From CAYPAV01 sp964408805 (lineage in GTDB: Bacteria > Pseudomonadota > Alphaproteobacteria > UBA8366), in NCBI GenBank assembly GCA_964408805.1, contig CAYPAV010000036.1:1-30858 (forward strand): a stretch of DNA of 30,858 bases. The letters are read 5' to 3'. The notes beneath the pieces were generated by a model, which was not told the DNA's origin, searched no databases, and worked only from the letters and a program-made list of their open reading frames with translations. Positions 15,956 to 23,395 of the stretch are shown piece after piece. Numbering within the stretch: position 1 is the stretch's first letter; every line of letters starts with the position of its first letter. A program made the translations under genes and the position numbers.

Positions 15956-16711
15956 ATGAGCGAAATTCGCATCGAGACCGATGGGTCCGTGCGCACTGTT
16001 ACTTTGACGCGATCGGAGAAACGGAACGCGATAAACGAGGAGATGATAGCGGCCCTGCATGAGGCCTTCGCGGCCCCGCCTCCCGATACGGAGCGGGTCA
16101 CGGTACTCCGCGGCGAGGGCCCGGTTTTTTGCTCCGGCCTCCAGCTCCGCTCGGGCGGGCTCGATCCCGATGCGGCCGTGGTGATCGAGGATATGTTCAA
16201 CGCGGTCCAGCATTATCCGCTGCCCGTCGTCGCCGTCGTTCAAGGTGCGGCCATCGCGGGTGGCTGCGAACTGGCGCTGCATTGCGATTTCGTCGTCGCC
16301 GAGGAAGAGGCGGCCTTCGCGATGCCGTTGGCGCAACTCGGCGTTGCGACGACGTGGTTCCTGACCAAGAAGATCATGGAAACCGCGGGATCGGTCGCGG
16401 CGCGCGAGATTCTGCTGCTTGGCAACCGGATCAGCGGCCGACGGTTGTTCGAGCTCGGTATTATCCATCAGATCGCGACGCCGGATGAGCTCCTGGCGGC
16501 GGCGGGTGAAGTGATTGGCCGACTTGCCGCGAACGCGCCCCTCAGTATGCGTGCGATGAAGGCCATTCTGGTCCGGCAGGGGGCGTTCCTGATGGATCTC
16601 GATCGCGGCGATACCGGCCGAATGGTCGAGGATGTCTATAACAGCGCCGATGCTCGGGAAGGCGTGACGGCGTGGGTTGAAAAGCGTCCGCCGAATTTCA
16701 CCGGTCAATGA
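15956..16711 (+). CDS. Crotonase-fold (enoyl-CoA hydratase/isomerase family) protein
   Basis: A 251-residue cytoplasmic protein of normal family length that binds acyl-CoA. The substrate-binding start TRSEKRNAI (18-26) and the two oxyanion-hole segments GPVFCSGL (55-62) and IAGGCELAL (100-108) are present. Glu105 matches the first catalytic glutamate of enoyl-CoA hydratase, but the second is replaced by leucine (MPLAQLG, residue 125). It may therefore be an isomerase or other crotonase rather than a hydratase. GGAGG at 15944-15948 supports the ATG. It is divergent from the Nap-like operon and monocistronic or followed by the peroxiredoxin gene 80 bases on. Confidence 0.82.
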   Translation: MSEIRIETDGSVRTVTLTRSEKRNAINEEMIAALHEAFAAPPPDTERVTVLRGEGPVFCSGLQLRSGGLDPDAAVVIEDMFNAVQHYPLPVVAVVQGAAIAGGCELALHCDFVVAEEEAAFAMPLAQLGVATTWFLTKKIMETAGSVAAREILLLGNRISGRRLFELGIIHQIATPDELLAAAGEVIGRLAANAPLSMRAMKAILVRQGAFLMDLDRGDTGRMVEDVYNSADAREGVTAWVEKRPPNFTGQ

Positions 16712-16791
16712 TATCGCCCGGCTTCTCATTTGAGGCGCAATGGTTAAAGTAGGCGCACGATTCAATTGCGACCAACAGGGAAAGAAAAATC

Positions 16792-17238
16792 ATGGCCCTA
16801 CCGGAAGTGGGAAGTGTTCCGCCGGATTTCACCTTGCCGAATCAAGACGGCAAGGATGTCAGCCTTGCGGATTACGCGGGACGAAATGTTCTGATCTGGT
16901 TCTTTCCGCGCGCCTTTGGCGGCGGGTGAACGAAGGAAGCCAATGGGTTCCGTGCTCGAACCCAGGATTTCTCCGACAAGAACACCGTATTGCTGGGCAT
17001 TACCTTCAGCCCCGCCGAGGATTTGAAGACCTGGCGGGATGAGGTCGGGCTCGAGACCGAGTTGTTGCGGGACGCCGATCGTGCCATCGCAATGGCCTAC
17101 GGTGCCGCGACAAGCGCCGATCAGGAAAAGGCGACGCGGATGTCCGTCCTCGTCGGTCCCGACGGCAAGGTCGCGCGGACCTATGAGACGCCCGACGCAG
17201 AGGCCCATCCGGGAGAAGCGCTCGCGGATTTGGGCTAA
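16792..17238 (+). CDS. bcp: Probable selenocysteine-containing peroxiredoxin (PrxQ/BCP type), TGA read as Sec
   Basis: Thiol/selenol peroxidase reducing H2O2 and organic peroxides; 148 residues, normal for PrxQ/BCP. The sequence follows the family throughout: PDFTLPNQDGK, then VLIWFFPRA, then U-TKEANGFR, then LLGITFSP, LLRDADRAIAMAYGA and VGPDGKVARTY. Codon 46 is TGA (16927-16929), exactly where the peroxidatic Cys of the usual PGCTKEA motif lies. The reading frame continues uninterrupted for 102 more codons to TAA with full family similarity. A SECIS-like hairpin follows directly. The Thr normally three residues before the Cys is Gly here (GGGU). A nonsense mutation is the alternative, but its position at the catalytic residue together with the hairpin makes recoding far more likely. 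An automatic annotation would split or truncate it. Confidence 0.82.
16930..16966 (+). promoter_or_regulatory. Bacterial SECIS-like stem-loop after the in-frame TGA
   Basis: TGGGTTC (16944-16950) pairs perfectly with GAACCCA (16958-16964) around the seven-base loop CGTGCTC. CC (16940-16941) can extend the stem with GG (16965-16966) across an AA bulge. Fourteen bases separate the TGA from the perfect stem and 21 separate it from the loop, and the second loop base is G followed by U. This agrees with the general bacterial SECIS description: loop 16-37 bases after UGA and a G among the first two loop bases. SelB recognition is inferred. Confidence 0.72.
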
Positions 17239-17273
17239 CGCGGATATCGCCCGAGAGGCGTGGCCGAGGATGA

Positions 17274-17308
17274 AATCCCGGGCTCCCAGAGGAGTCCGGG
17301 ATTTTTTT
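17274..17308 (+). terminator. Rho-independent terminator after the peroxiredoxin gene
   Basis: A 13-pair stem (AATCCCGGGCTCC with GGAGTCCGGGATT, one G-T pair) closes a four-base loop CAGA and is followed by a run of seven T. It lies 35 bases after the TAA stop. It ends the peroxiredoxin transcript and separates it from the dehydrogenase gene that follows. Confidence 0.9.
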
Positions 17309-17380
17309 GACCCCGTTGACCGGCCTCGGCTTCACGCAAGATGAATTTCCAACACGGTTTCATTTCAAGGGGAGGTCGGC

Positions 17381-18214
17381 ATGACCGACACCAAGGAACG
17401 AATCGGCTTCATCGGTCTCGGCAATATGGGAAAACCGATGGCGGAGAATCTGACGAAGGCCGGATACCGGATGACGGTTCACGATATCGACCCCGGCCCC
17501 GTCGCCGATCTCGTGGCGCTGGGTGCTACGGCGGCGGACAGTCCGCGGGCGGTCGCCGAGGCCAGCGATATCATCTGTTCCGTCGTCGTCAATGATCGCC
17601 AGACCCTCGAGGTCATGCTGGAGGGCGATGGTTCGGGCGTGCTGGCGGGGGTGGCGCCAGGCTCGGCGATTCTGCTGCACAGTACGATCAGCCCCGAGGT
17701 TTGCCGGACCGTGGGCGAAGCTGCGGCCGAAAAGGGTGTCGGCGTTCTGGACGCGGCCGTCAGCGGGGCGCTGGCGCGCTCGCGCGAGGGCACGCTGACG
17801 GTGATGGTCGGCGGCGAGACGAGTTTGGTCGAGCGCTGCCAGCCGATCTTCGATATCGTCGGCCGCGATATTTTTCATATGGGTGATCTCGGCATGGGGC
17901 AGGCGGCGAAGCTCTGCAACAACTTGATGTGCCTGGTGAATGTTCATGTGGTCGAGGAGGGGTTGAAATTGGCCGCGGCGGCCGGGATTGAGCCGGAGCG
18001 GATTCGGGCCCTTGCCGAGACCAGCACCGGCGACAGTTGGACGCTTCGCAATATCGACAATCTCCGCGACTTGGCGCGTTTGACCGCGAAGGGCCCCGAG
18101 ATCGACATGACGATCTTCGGCCGGAAGGACATCTCGCTTGCGGTAAAGATGGCCGAGCGGATCGGCTGTGACCTGCCGGTTACCAGTTTTGTGTTCGACC
18201 AGACCAAGCATTAG
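17381..18214 (+). CDS. 3-hydroxyisobutyrate dehydrogenase-family NAD(P)-dependent oxidoreductase
   Basis: A 277-residue beta-hydroxyacid dehydrogenase. The Rossmann fingerprint is IGFIGLGNMGKPMA with GLGNMG at 12-17. The substrate-binding signature is DAAVSGA (124-130), where most relatives have DAPVSGG. The catalytic lysine is K177 in GQAAKLCNN. The rest is the all-alpha dimer domain. The start is supported by AAGGGGAGG just before the ATG. It is followed after 28 bases by a crotonase-fold gene, which suggests a shared acyl-CoA or hydroxyacid pathway. The exact substrate (3-hydroxyisobutyrate, tartronate semialdehyde, gamma-hydroxybutyrate or other) cannot be read. Confidence 0.88.
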   Translation: MTDTKERIGFIGLGNMGKPMAENLTKAGYRMTVHDIDPGPVADLVALGATAADSPRAVAEASDIICSVVVNDRQTLEVMLEGDGSGVLAGVAPGSAILLHSTISPEVCRTVGEAAAEKGVGVLDAAVSGALARSREGTLTVMVGGETSLVERCQPIFDIVGRDIFHMGDLGMGQAAKLCNNLMCLVNVHVVEEGLKLAAAAGIEPERIRALAETSTGDSWTLRNIDNLRDLARLTAKGPEIDMTIFGRKDISLAVKMAERIGCDLPVTSFVFDQTKH

Positions 18215-18242
18215 GCCAGACCAAACATTGGGAGATACCACC

Positions 18243-19007
18243 ATGGACGGCGGCATCGAATTCGAGGTCGAGGGCGAAATCGCCTTTCTGACCATTAACC
18301 GGCCGAAAGTGCGCAATGCGCTCGATCTCGCATCGGCGGCGGAATTGGCGGGCCACATAAAGTCGGTGGAGGCATCGGAGGAGATTCAGGCCGCGGTGCT
18401 GACTGGGGCCGGTGGATATTTTTGCGCTGGCGCCGATCTTCGCGAGGTCGCGGTGAAGGGGGCCGTCTACGGTGCCTGGGCCGGCACGGATGGGCCGTTG
18501 GCAAGGCCATGCACCAAGCCGGTCGTCGCTGCGGTCGAAGGCCACGCGGTCGCCGGCGGATTGGGAATGGCTCTTTGGGCCGATCTCCGCGTTGCGAGCG
18601 AGTCGGCTGTGTTCGGTGTCTTTTGCCGGCGCTTCGGCGTGCCCATGAGCGACGGAACGCCGACCCGCCTGCCGCGTCTTGTCGGTCAATCCCGCGCCCT
18701 CGACATGCTGCTCACGGGGCGTCCCGTGAACGCCCGGGAAGCACTCGCGATCGGTCTCGCGGATCGGGTGGTACCGGAAGGCGGCGCGCGCGAGGCCGCC
18801 GCCGCTTTGGTGCGTGAGATCGCCTCCTTCCCGCCGCTGGCCATGCGCGCCGATCGCGCCGCTGCTTGGGACAGTTGGGACGATGATGTCGCCACTCGTC
18901 TGGTTGCCGAATCGGAGGGCGCCGCCGAGGCCAAAAAAATAGAAGCCGAGGCCGGCGCGGCCCGGTTTAACGAAGGGGCCGGACGCGGCGGCGAATTTTC
19001 GCGTTAG
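18243..19007 (+). CDS. Crotonase-fold protein lacking both catalytic glutamates
   Basis: A 254-residue enoyl-CoA hydratase/isomerase family member. It has the N-terminal NRPKVRNAL (19-27) and both oxyanion segments, GGYFCAGADL (57-66) and AVAGGLGMAL (102-111). The position of the first hydratase glutamate is Gly108 and the region of the second reads FCRRFGVP, so neither acid is present. A hydratase reaction is therefore doubtful; isomerase, thioesterase, decarboxylase or hydrolase members of the fold fit better. The frame is open from 18168, but the ATG at 18243 follows GGGAG and matches the family start. Its stop overlaps the stop of the convergent ubiD-like gene by four bases. Confidence 0.82.
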   Translation: MDGGIEFEVEGEIAFLTINRPKVRNALDLASAAELAGHIKSVEASEEIQAAVLTGAGGYFCAGADLREVAVKGAVYGAWAGTDGPLARPCTKPVVAAVEGHAVAGGLGMALWADLRVASESAVFGVFCRRFGVPMSDGTPTRLPRLVGQSRALDMLLTGRPVNAREALAIGLADRVVPEGGAREAAAALVREIASFPPLAMRADRAAAWDSWDDDVATRLVAESEGAAEAKKIEAEAGAARFNEGAGRGGEFSR

Positions 19008-20602
19008 TCCGGCGTGTCGCCCTCGACCGGAACCCGGCGGCCGGCCAATTTCTCGCCGGTGTCGTAATAGCGTCCGGTGATCGCGTTCAGCGCTTCCTCT
19101 GCATTTTCCGCTGTCCAATCCGAAAGCGGGTAACCGTGCCAAGGTGTCTGCAGATCGAGTTCCGGAAGCGAAAGCTCCGCCCAGCGCTTCCGCGCCGCCT
19201 CCATCAGATCCTTGGTGGGAAGCGAGACCGGTAGATAGGGGTGCTCGCGGCATGCGTTGATCAGGAGCGCGGAGGCGCCTTGGCCATCTGGATAATCCAT
19301 ATCAGGGCCCGCCGGCACCGAGGGATCGAGGCGGGGGACCTTGCCGCGGATGATCTCGGCGTCGCGGTGGGGCTGCATGTTGAAGGACATTGCCCACAAC
19401 ACCGCCTCGATCGAATTCGGGTCGATATCGGCGTCGACGGCGACGAAGATCTTGCCGAGCGAGGCATCGAAGGCGGCGGCGGCGCGGAGCGCCTGCCAGG
19501 GCTGCCCCGTCGCCGGCCGTTCGAGTTGGATTGCGAACATCATGTTGCAGCCGGCCATTTCATGACAGGCCACCTTGGTGACCGACGGGATATTGCACGC
19601 ACCCCTGAGATGGTTGAGATAGATCGCATCGAAAGCGATCTTCCGCATCACCGTGCTTTCGCTGGGCGGAAATTCGCTGATGATGCCTTGGTAGATCGGT
19701 TGGGCGCGGTGGGTGACCGCCGTGACCTCGAATATCTTCTCCATCTTACGGGGGCCGAGATAGCCGCTCGCCTCGCCGAAGGGGGCTTCCGGTTCCAGGA
19801 GGTCGGTGCGAATGACCCCTTCGATCACGATTTCGGCTTCCGCCGGCACCATGCAATCGAAAGTCTCGGCCGGGACGACGTCGATTGGCGCGCCGTTCAA
19901 GGCACCGGCGAGACCGTACTCGTCTACCCCGAACGGCACCTTGCTGGCCGCCGCCAGGAGGAGGGACGGCGGGCCACCGAGGAAGATCGCCGCCGGCAGC
20001 GGCTCGCCCCGCCGCCGCGCTTTCTCCCAATGGATCGCGAGGTGCTGTGTCGAGACGTCGGTGGCGCAGCCGATCCGATCCGGCGCCTTGATCATGCCGC
20101 GATAGATGCCGAGGTTGTAGCCGCCGTCCTCGGGATCGCGGGTGATCCAGACGCTGGCGGTCAGAAAAGGGGCGGGGTCGAAGCCCGGCGTCGAGATGAG
20201 ATGGGGGAAGGGATCGATCCCGTCGCCAAGATCGGGCGACCGGCGGATTACCTCCTTTACGGGTGCCGCCTTTGGATCGACGGCGACGGGCGGTAAATGG
20301 TTGCCATGAACTTCGGCCCATTTCGCCTCGATCCCGGAATCCTCGACGCCCAGTGCCGTGGCATAGATCGCACGCGAGGCACCAAGCGAGGCGAGCGCGA
20401 CGGAGGCGTCGAAGTCGCGGCCCCTGGCATCGGTCACGTTCTTGAACCAAAAGGCCTTGCGTTCCGACTCTGGCAGGCCTCGAAACTGCAGGCGAACGAG
20501 GGGCACGAGTTCGGTGTCCTTGTTTACCCGTGCCTCGATCACGTGAAGCAGGTCCCGTCCCGCAAGGGCGTCGAGATAGTCCCGCAAATTCCGATAGCCC
20601 AT
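19004..20602 (-). CDS. ubiD: UbiD-family (prenylated-FMN) decarboxylase
   Basis: A 532-residue cytoplasmic enzyme of the UbiD/Fdc family, which reversibly decarboxylates aromatic or unsaturated acids with prenylated FMN. The cofactor and metal region YNLGIYRGM (162-170) includes an Asn and the Arg expected of the family, followed by His191 near HWEKARRRG. The catalytic glutamates lie in PEAPFGEASGYLG (Glu272 and Glu277). The GGV/DE-containing and C-terminal regions look complete. A partner flavin prenyltransferase (UbiX) gene is not in the window. The ATG at 20602 follows GAGGAGG. Since ubiquinone synthesis genes are not nearby, a role in degrading an aromatic acid is as likely as a UbiD role. 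Confidence 0.88.
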   Translation of the reverse strand: MGYRNLRDYLDALAGRDLLHVIEARVNKDTELVPLVRLQFRGLPESERKAFWFKNVTDARGRDFDASVALASLGASRAIYATALGVEDSGIEAKWAEVHGNHLPPVAVDPKAAPVKEVIRRSPDLGDGIDPFPHLISTPGFDPAPFLTASVWITRDPEDGGYNLGIYRGMIKAPDRIGCATDVSTQHLAIHWEKARRRGEPLPAAIFLGGPPSLLLAAASKVPFGVDEYGLAGALNGAPIDVVPAETFDCMVPAEAEIVIEGVIRTDLLEPEAPFGEASGYLGPRKMEKIFEVTAVTHRAQPIYQGIISEFPPSESTVMRKIAFDAIYLNHLRGACNIPSVTKVACHEMAGCNMMFAIQLERPATGQPWQALRAAAAFDASLGKIFVAVDADIDPNSIEAVLWAMSFNMQPHRDAEIIRGKVPRLDPSVPAGPDMDYPDGQGASALLINACREHPYLPVSLPTKDLMEAARKRWAELSLPELDLQTPWHGYPLSDWTAENAEEALNAITGRYYDTGEKLAGRRVPVEGDTPD

Positions 20603-20673
20603 GTCACCCTCCTCGTCTTAACCGTTCGCTCACGGTAGCGGACCCGCGCCACGGGGGCCATATGGACGCCGCC

Positions 20674-22038
20674 TCAAATAAACCCGACATAGACCCCAAC
20701 CGCGCCGACGATCGCGCCGACCACGATCGCGGAGGCGGCGAAGACGAGACGACGGGGCACGAGACACCAGGCGAGCCCAAGGAGTAGGAGCCGCGTCCAA
20801 GGTCCCGCGACCGGCGGGTTGACGAAGATGACGGCCGCGACGATCGCCGGTATTGCGCCGAGAAAAAATCCAACGCGATAGGAGTCCGTCGCAGCCAGAA
20901 GTACGCCATAGATCGCGGGGTAGGTCATCATCGCGATGCTGGTAAAGGCGAGGACGCCGCCGGTCACACCGCCAACCTTGCCGGCGGGCGCCAACCGCGC
21001 CGTCTCCGCGAGCAGAATCCCGTGCCAGCTCAAGACCGTAATATTATATAGAATCGCGACCGCGACGATCGCTTCGAAGCTCCAGCCGGTATCGTAGAAC
21101 CCGGTCAGAATGCCGGCGATCGAACCGAACAGACCGATCGCCGCCATGACCACGCGCGGCGAGACGAAGGCGCTGCCGACCCAACCCCACATGATGCGCG
21201 CCCCGATCGCGGTCACGCTGGCGATCGCGAAGGCGGATCCGGCTTCGGTTTCCGTATAATCCAGCCCGTCGATCAGAAAGAGAATGAAGAAGCCCGAGAA
21301 GATCGACTGCATGCCGCCGAAGGAGAACGCCGCGAAGGCGAGGTCCCGGAGATCGTGGTTGGAAAGGACGATCTTCATGGTCTCGGAAATGCCCGAGAAG
21401 GAGGGTTTGACGGTGGAGTCGCGGTCGGTATCGAAATAGGCGCGGATCGGCTGCAGGCTGAGTGCCACGCCATAGACGACCAAGGCCGTGACGAAGGCCG
21501 CGCCGTAGGCGTCGAGATGAATCGATCCGCCGATGACCGCGCTATAGATCCCAAGGCCAAGCAGAAACGGGATCAGAAGCCCACCGATCAGGCTGCCGAC
21601 AGGCACCCCCACCTGTTTCACCGAGAAGATCACGGGGGCGAGACGCGGCGGGCAGATGCGGGCCAGGATGTGCGAGCTCGCCGGGGTCGAAACCGCCGAC
21701 ATGCCGAGCAGGATGGCGCCCAGGGGATAGAGCCAGAGAACCCCGCTGGCGACGACCAGCAGGCTCGCGCCCATCAGGACCAGGCACATCTGGCTGATGC
21801 GGAGCGGGCCATAGCGCAAAATGAACCCGCCACATCCCAGGGCCGCGATGATCGACGCCACGTTCTGAAGGAAGAGGTAGAGGCCGAGCCAGGCACGCGA
21901 GATGCCGAAATCGTCGGCGATTCTGTCGGCGAGAATCGGAAGGGCGATCTGGCAGACGTAGGAGAAAGCTTGCTGGAGCATCATCGCGATCGTCGCGATG
22001 GCCAGAATTACCCGCCAGTCGTACCGCTCCAAATGCAT
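20674..22038 (-). CDS. MFS transporter
   Basis: A 454-residue inner-membrane transporter of the major facilitator superfamily, with about 12-14 hydrophobic segments and an arginine-rich loop after segments 2-3 (LGCGGFILRYGPLRI). The start of the first segment is MHLERYDWRVILAIATIAM. Two extra hydrophobic stretches at the C-terminus (from about residue 405) exceed the standard 12-helix size. The gene shares TGATG with the stop of the upstream HlyD-like gene, so they are translated together and probably form one export unit. Substrate unknown. Confidence 0.85.
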   Translation of the reverse strand: MHLERYDWRVILAIATIAMMLQQAFSYVCQIALPILADRIADDFGISRAWLGLYLFLQNVASIIAALGCGGFILRYGPLRISQMCLVLMGASLLVVASGVLWLYPLGAILLGMSAVSTPASSHILARICPPRLAPVIFSVKQVGVPVGSLIGGLLIPFLLGLGIYSAVIGGSIHLDAYGAAFVTALVVYGVALSLQPIRAYFDTDRDSTVKPSFSGISETMKIVLSNHDLRDLAFAAFSFGGMQSIFSGFFILFLIDGLDYTETEAGSAFAIASVTAIGARIMWGWVGSAFVSPRVVMAAIGLFGSIAGILTGFYDTGWSFEAIVAVAILYNITVLSWHGILLAETARLAPAGKVGGVTGGVLAFTSIAMMTYPAIYGVLLAATDSYRVGFFLGAIPAIVAAVIFVNPPVAGPWTRLLLLGLAWCLVPRRLVFAASAIVVGAIVGAVGVYVGFI

Positions 22039-23141
22039 CAGAACTTGATCTGCTCGTAGATCTGGATGTTGACCTCGACCAGCATGCCGGGCGCGATGAT
22101 CTTCGGCGGGTCGTGCAGCTTCACGCGAATGGGAATGCGCTGAGCCGATTTGCCGGTCTTGCCGTTCTCGCCCTCGGCCGTTCCCAGCGCCATCTGCGCC
22201 GTCGTCACGCGGGCGATCTGCGTGACCGTGCCGTAGAAGGTGTCGAACGGATAGGCATCGATGTCGATGACCACCCCTTGACCCAGTTTCAGGTGACGAA
22301 TCTGATCCTCGTCGATATCGGCCTCGATCCAGAAGGAATTCGGATCGTGGAGAAGGACTATTCGCTCGCCCTCGGCGATGTGTTCACCTTTATATTTATA
22401 TACTTTATCAATAAATCCATCTATTGGGCTTTTGATAAATAAGTATTTTAGTTCTGATTGTTTCTCTTTTATTAACAAATTTATCTTTTTTACGTTAATT
22501 TGTGAAATTTTTATTTCTGAGAGGATCACATTAATTCTCGAGCGCGCGGCTTTTATTTCACCGAGTTCGCGTTCCGCGACCTTGATCTTGGCAGCGGCGC
22601 TCTTCACCTGGCCCTCCAGGATCAGGGATTTGTCCTGTTCGATCTCTAGACTCTTTTTCGAAGTCAGCTCCTTTCGGAACAGGATCCGCGATCGTTTCAA
22701 ATTCTTGTGCGACAGGTCGAGGCGGTCCCGAATGGCACGAAGTTCGATCTTGAGGGCCCGGATGACCTCGCGTTTTGTTGCCGCCCGCGATTGGAGATCA
22801 CGTTCCAGGGTTTCCTTTTCCGCCATCAACCGGCCGCGGTGGGCCTTTTCGCGGATGCGGTCCGCTTTCAAGGCCTCGATCCGCATCCGTTGGGCTTCCG
22901 CGTCCAGCGATACCAGGAGATCGCCTTCCTTGACCGTTTGACCTTCTTTGACGTGGATTTTCGCGATGTTTCCGTCGACTCTGGATGCCAAGGTGGTGAG
23001 TTCGGTTCTTATGCGTGCGTTATATTCATATACATGGGTAAACCAGTAAAAAGCTTCATAAAAAATGGCGGAGAACACGCCAATTGAAGTAATAAACAGA
23101 ACAATTTTGAGGAATTTTTTGGATTTTACTTGAATGTCCAT
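22038..23141 (-). CDS. HlyD/EmrA-type membrane fusion protein
   Basis: A 367-residue periplasmic adaptor. One N-terminal membrane helix (about 11-30) is followed by a lipoyl/biotinyl half-motif (VDGNIAKIHVKEGQTVKEGDLLVSLD, about 54-80), a long coiled coil (about 80-225), the second lipoyl half and a beta-barrel (IEADIDEDQIRHLKLGQGV). It would join the MFS pump to an outer-membrane channel, in the manner of EmrA. Two stretches, about 22380-22545 and 23010-23150, are strongly AT-rich with many Ile/Lys codons in TTT/AAT style, unlike the GC-rich remainder and the neighbours. This suggests foreign origin or mosaic recombination. No outer-membrane TolC-like gene is present in the window. Confidence 0.85.
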   Translation of the reverse strand: MDIQVKSKKFLKIVLFITSIGVFSAIFYEAFYWFTHVYEYNARIRTELTTLASRVDGNIAKIHVKEGQTVKEGDLLVSLDAEAQRMRIEALKADRIREKAHRGRLMAEKETLERDLQSRAATKREVIRALKIELRAIRDRLDLSHKNLKRSRILFRKELTSKKSLEIEQDKSLILEGQVKSAAAKIKVAERELGEIKAARSRINVILSEIKISQINVKKINLLIKEKQSELKYLFIKSPIDGFIDKVYKYKGEHIAEGERIVLLHDPNSFWIEADIDEDQIRHLKLGQGVVIDIDAYPFDTFYGTVTQIARVTTAQMALGTAEGENGKTGKSAQRIPIRVKLHDPPKIIAPGMLVEVNIQIYEQIKF

Positions 23142-23226
23142 AATAATTACAAGTTTTTTTACTCGGATATCAGTAAGGACATTTAATATTCCGATCGTTT
23201 TTCAAGAAACAAGAACGCTAACGCCA

Positions 23227-23297
23227 TCATTCCCGCGAAGGCGAGAATCCAGTTCGGCGATGAAGATACTTCTGGATTCCCGCCTTCGCGGGAATGA
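23227..23297. repeat. REP-like long palindrome
   Basis: Two 26-base arms (23227-23252 and 23272-23297) are inverted copies with one mismatch, separated by 19 bases. The core TTCCCGCGAAGGCG with GGAATCC is a repeat family scattered in many proteobacterial genomes. It lies in the 254-base gap between the divergently placed HlyD-like start and the end of the carboxymuconolactone-decarboxylase-like gene. It can form a long RNA hairpin but has no T tract. The flanking sequence is AT-rich. Confidence 0.8.
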
Positions 23298-23334
23298 CGG
23301 CTGCGTTTCGAGAGGGTGGAACCCGTTGCTCTCG

Positions 23335-23378
23335 AACCGTCCGTTTCGAATCGAATATTTAGATCAATTCGGACGGTT
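23335..23378. repeat. Inverted repeat near the end of the CMD-like gene
   Basis: AACCGTCCG (23335-23343) and CGGACGGTT (23370-23378) are exact inverted copies nine bases long with a 26-base AT-rich spacer. The structure lies 17 bases past the stop of the CMD-like gene on the minus strand. It may help end that transcript, though it lacks the T tract of an intrinsic terminator. Confidence 0.4.
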
Positions 23379-23395
23379 TGAAAGTCGCCGCGCCG

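Noticed and set aside
16990..17238. A separate short gene made of the second half of the peroxiredoxin
   Set aside because: It would begin at TTG inside the core of the fold without a ribosome binding site; the upstream half in the same frame completes the family, so the two halves are one gene read through TGA.
23227..23297. CRISPR repeat or transposon end
   Set aside because: Only one inverted pair is present, with no array of spaced direct repeats and no transposase gene nearby.
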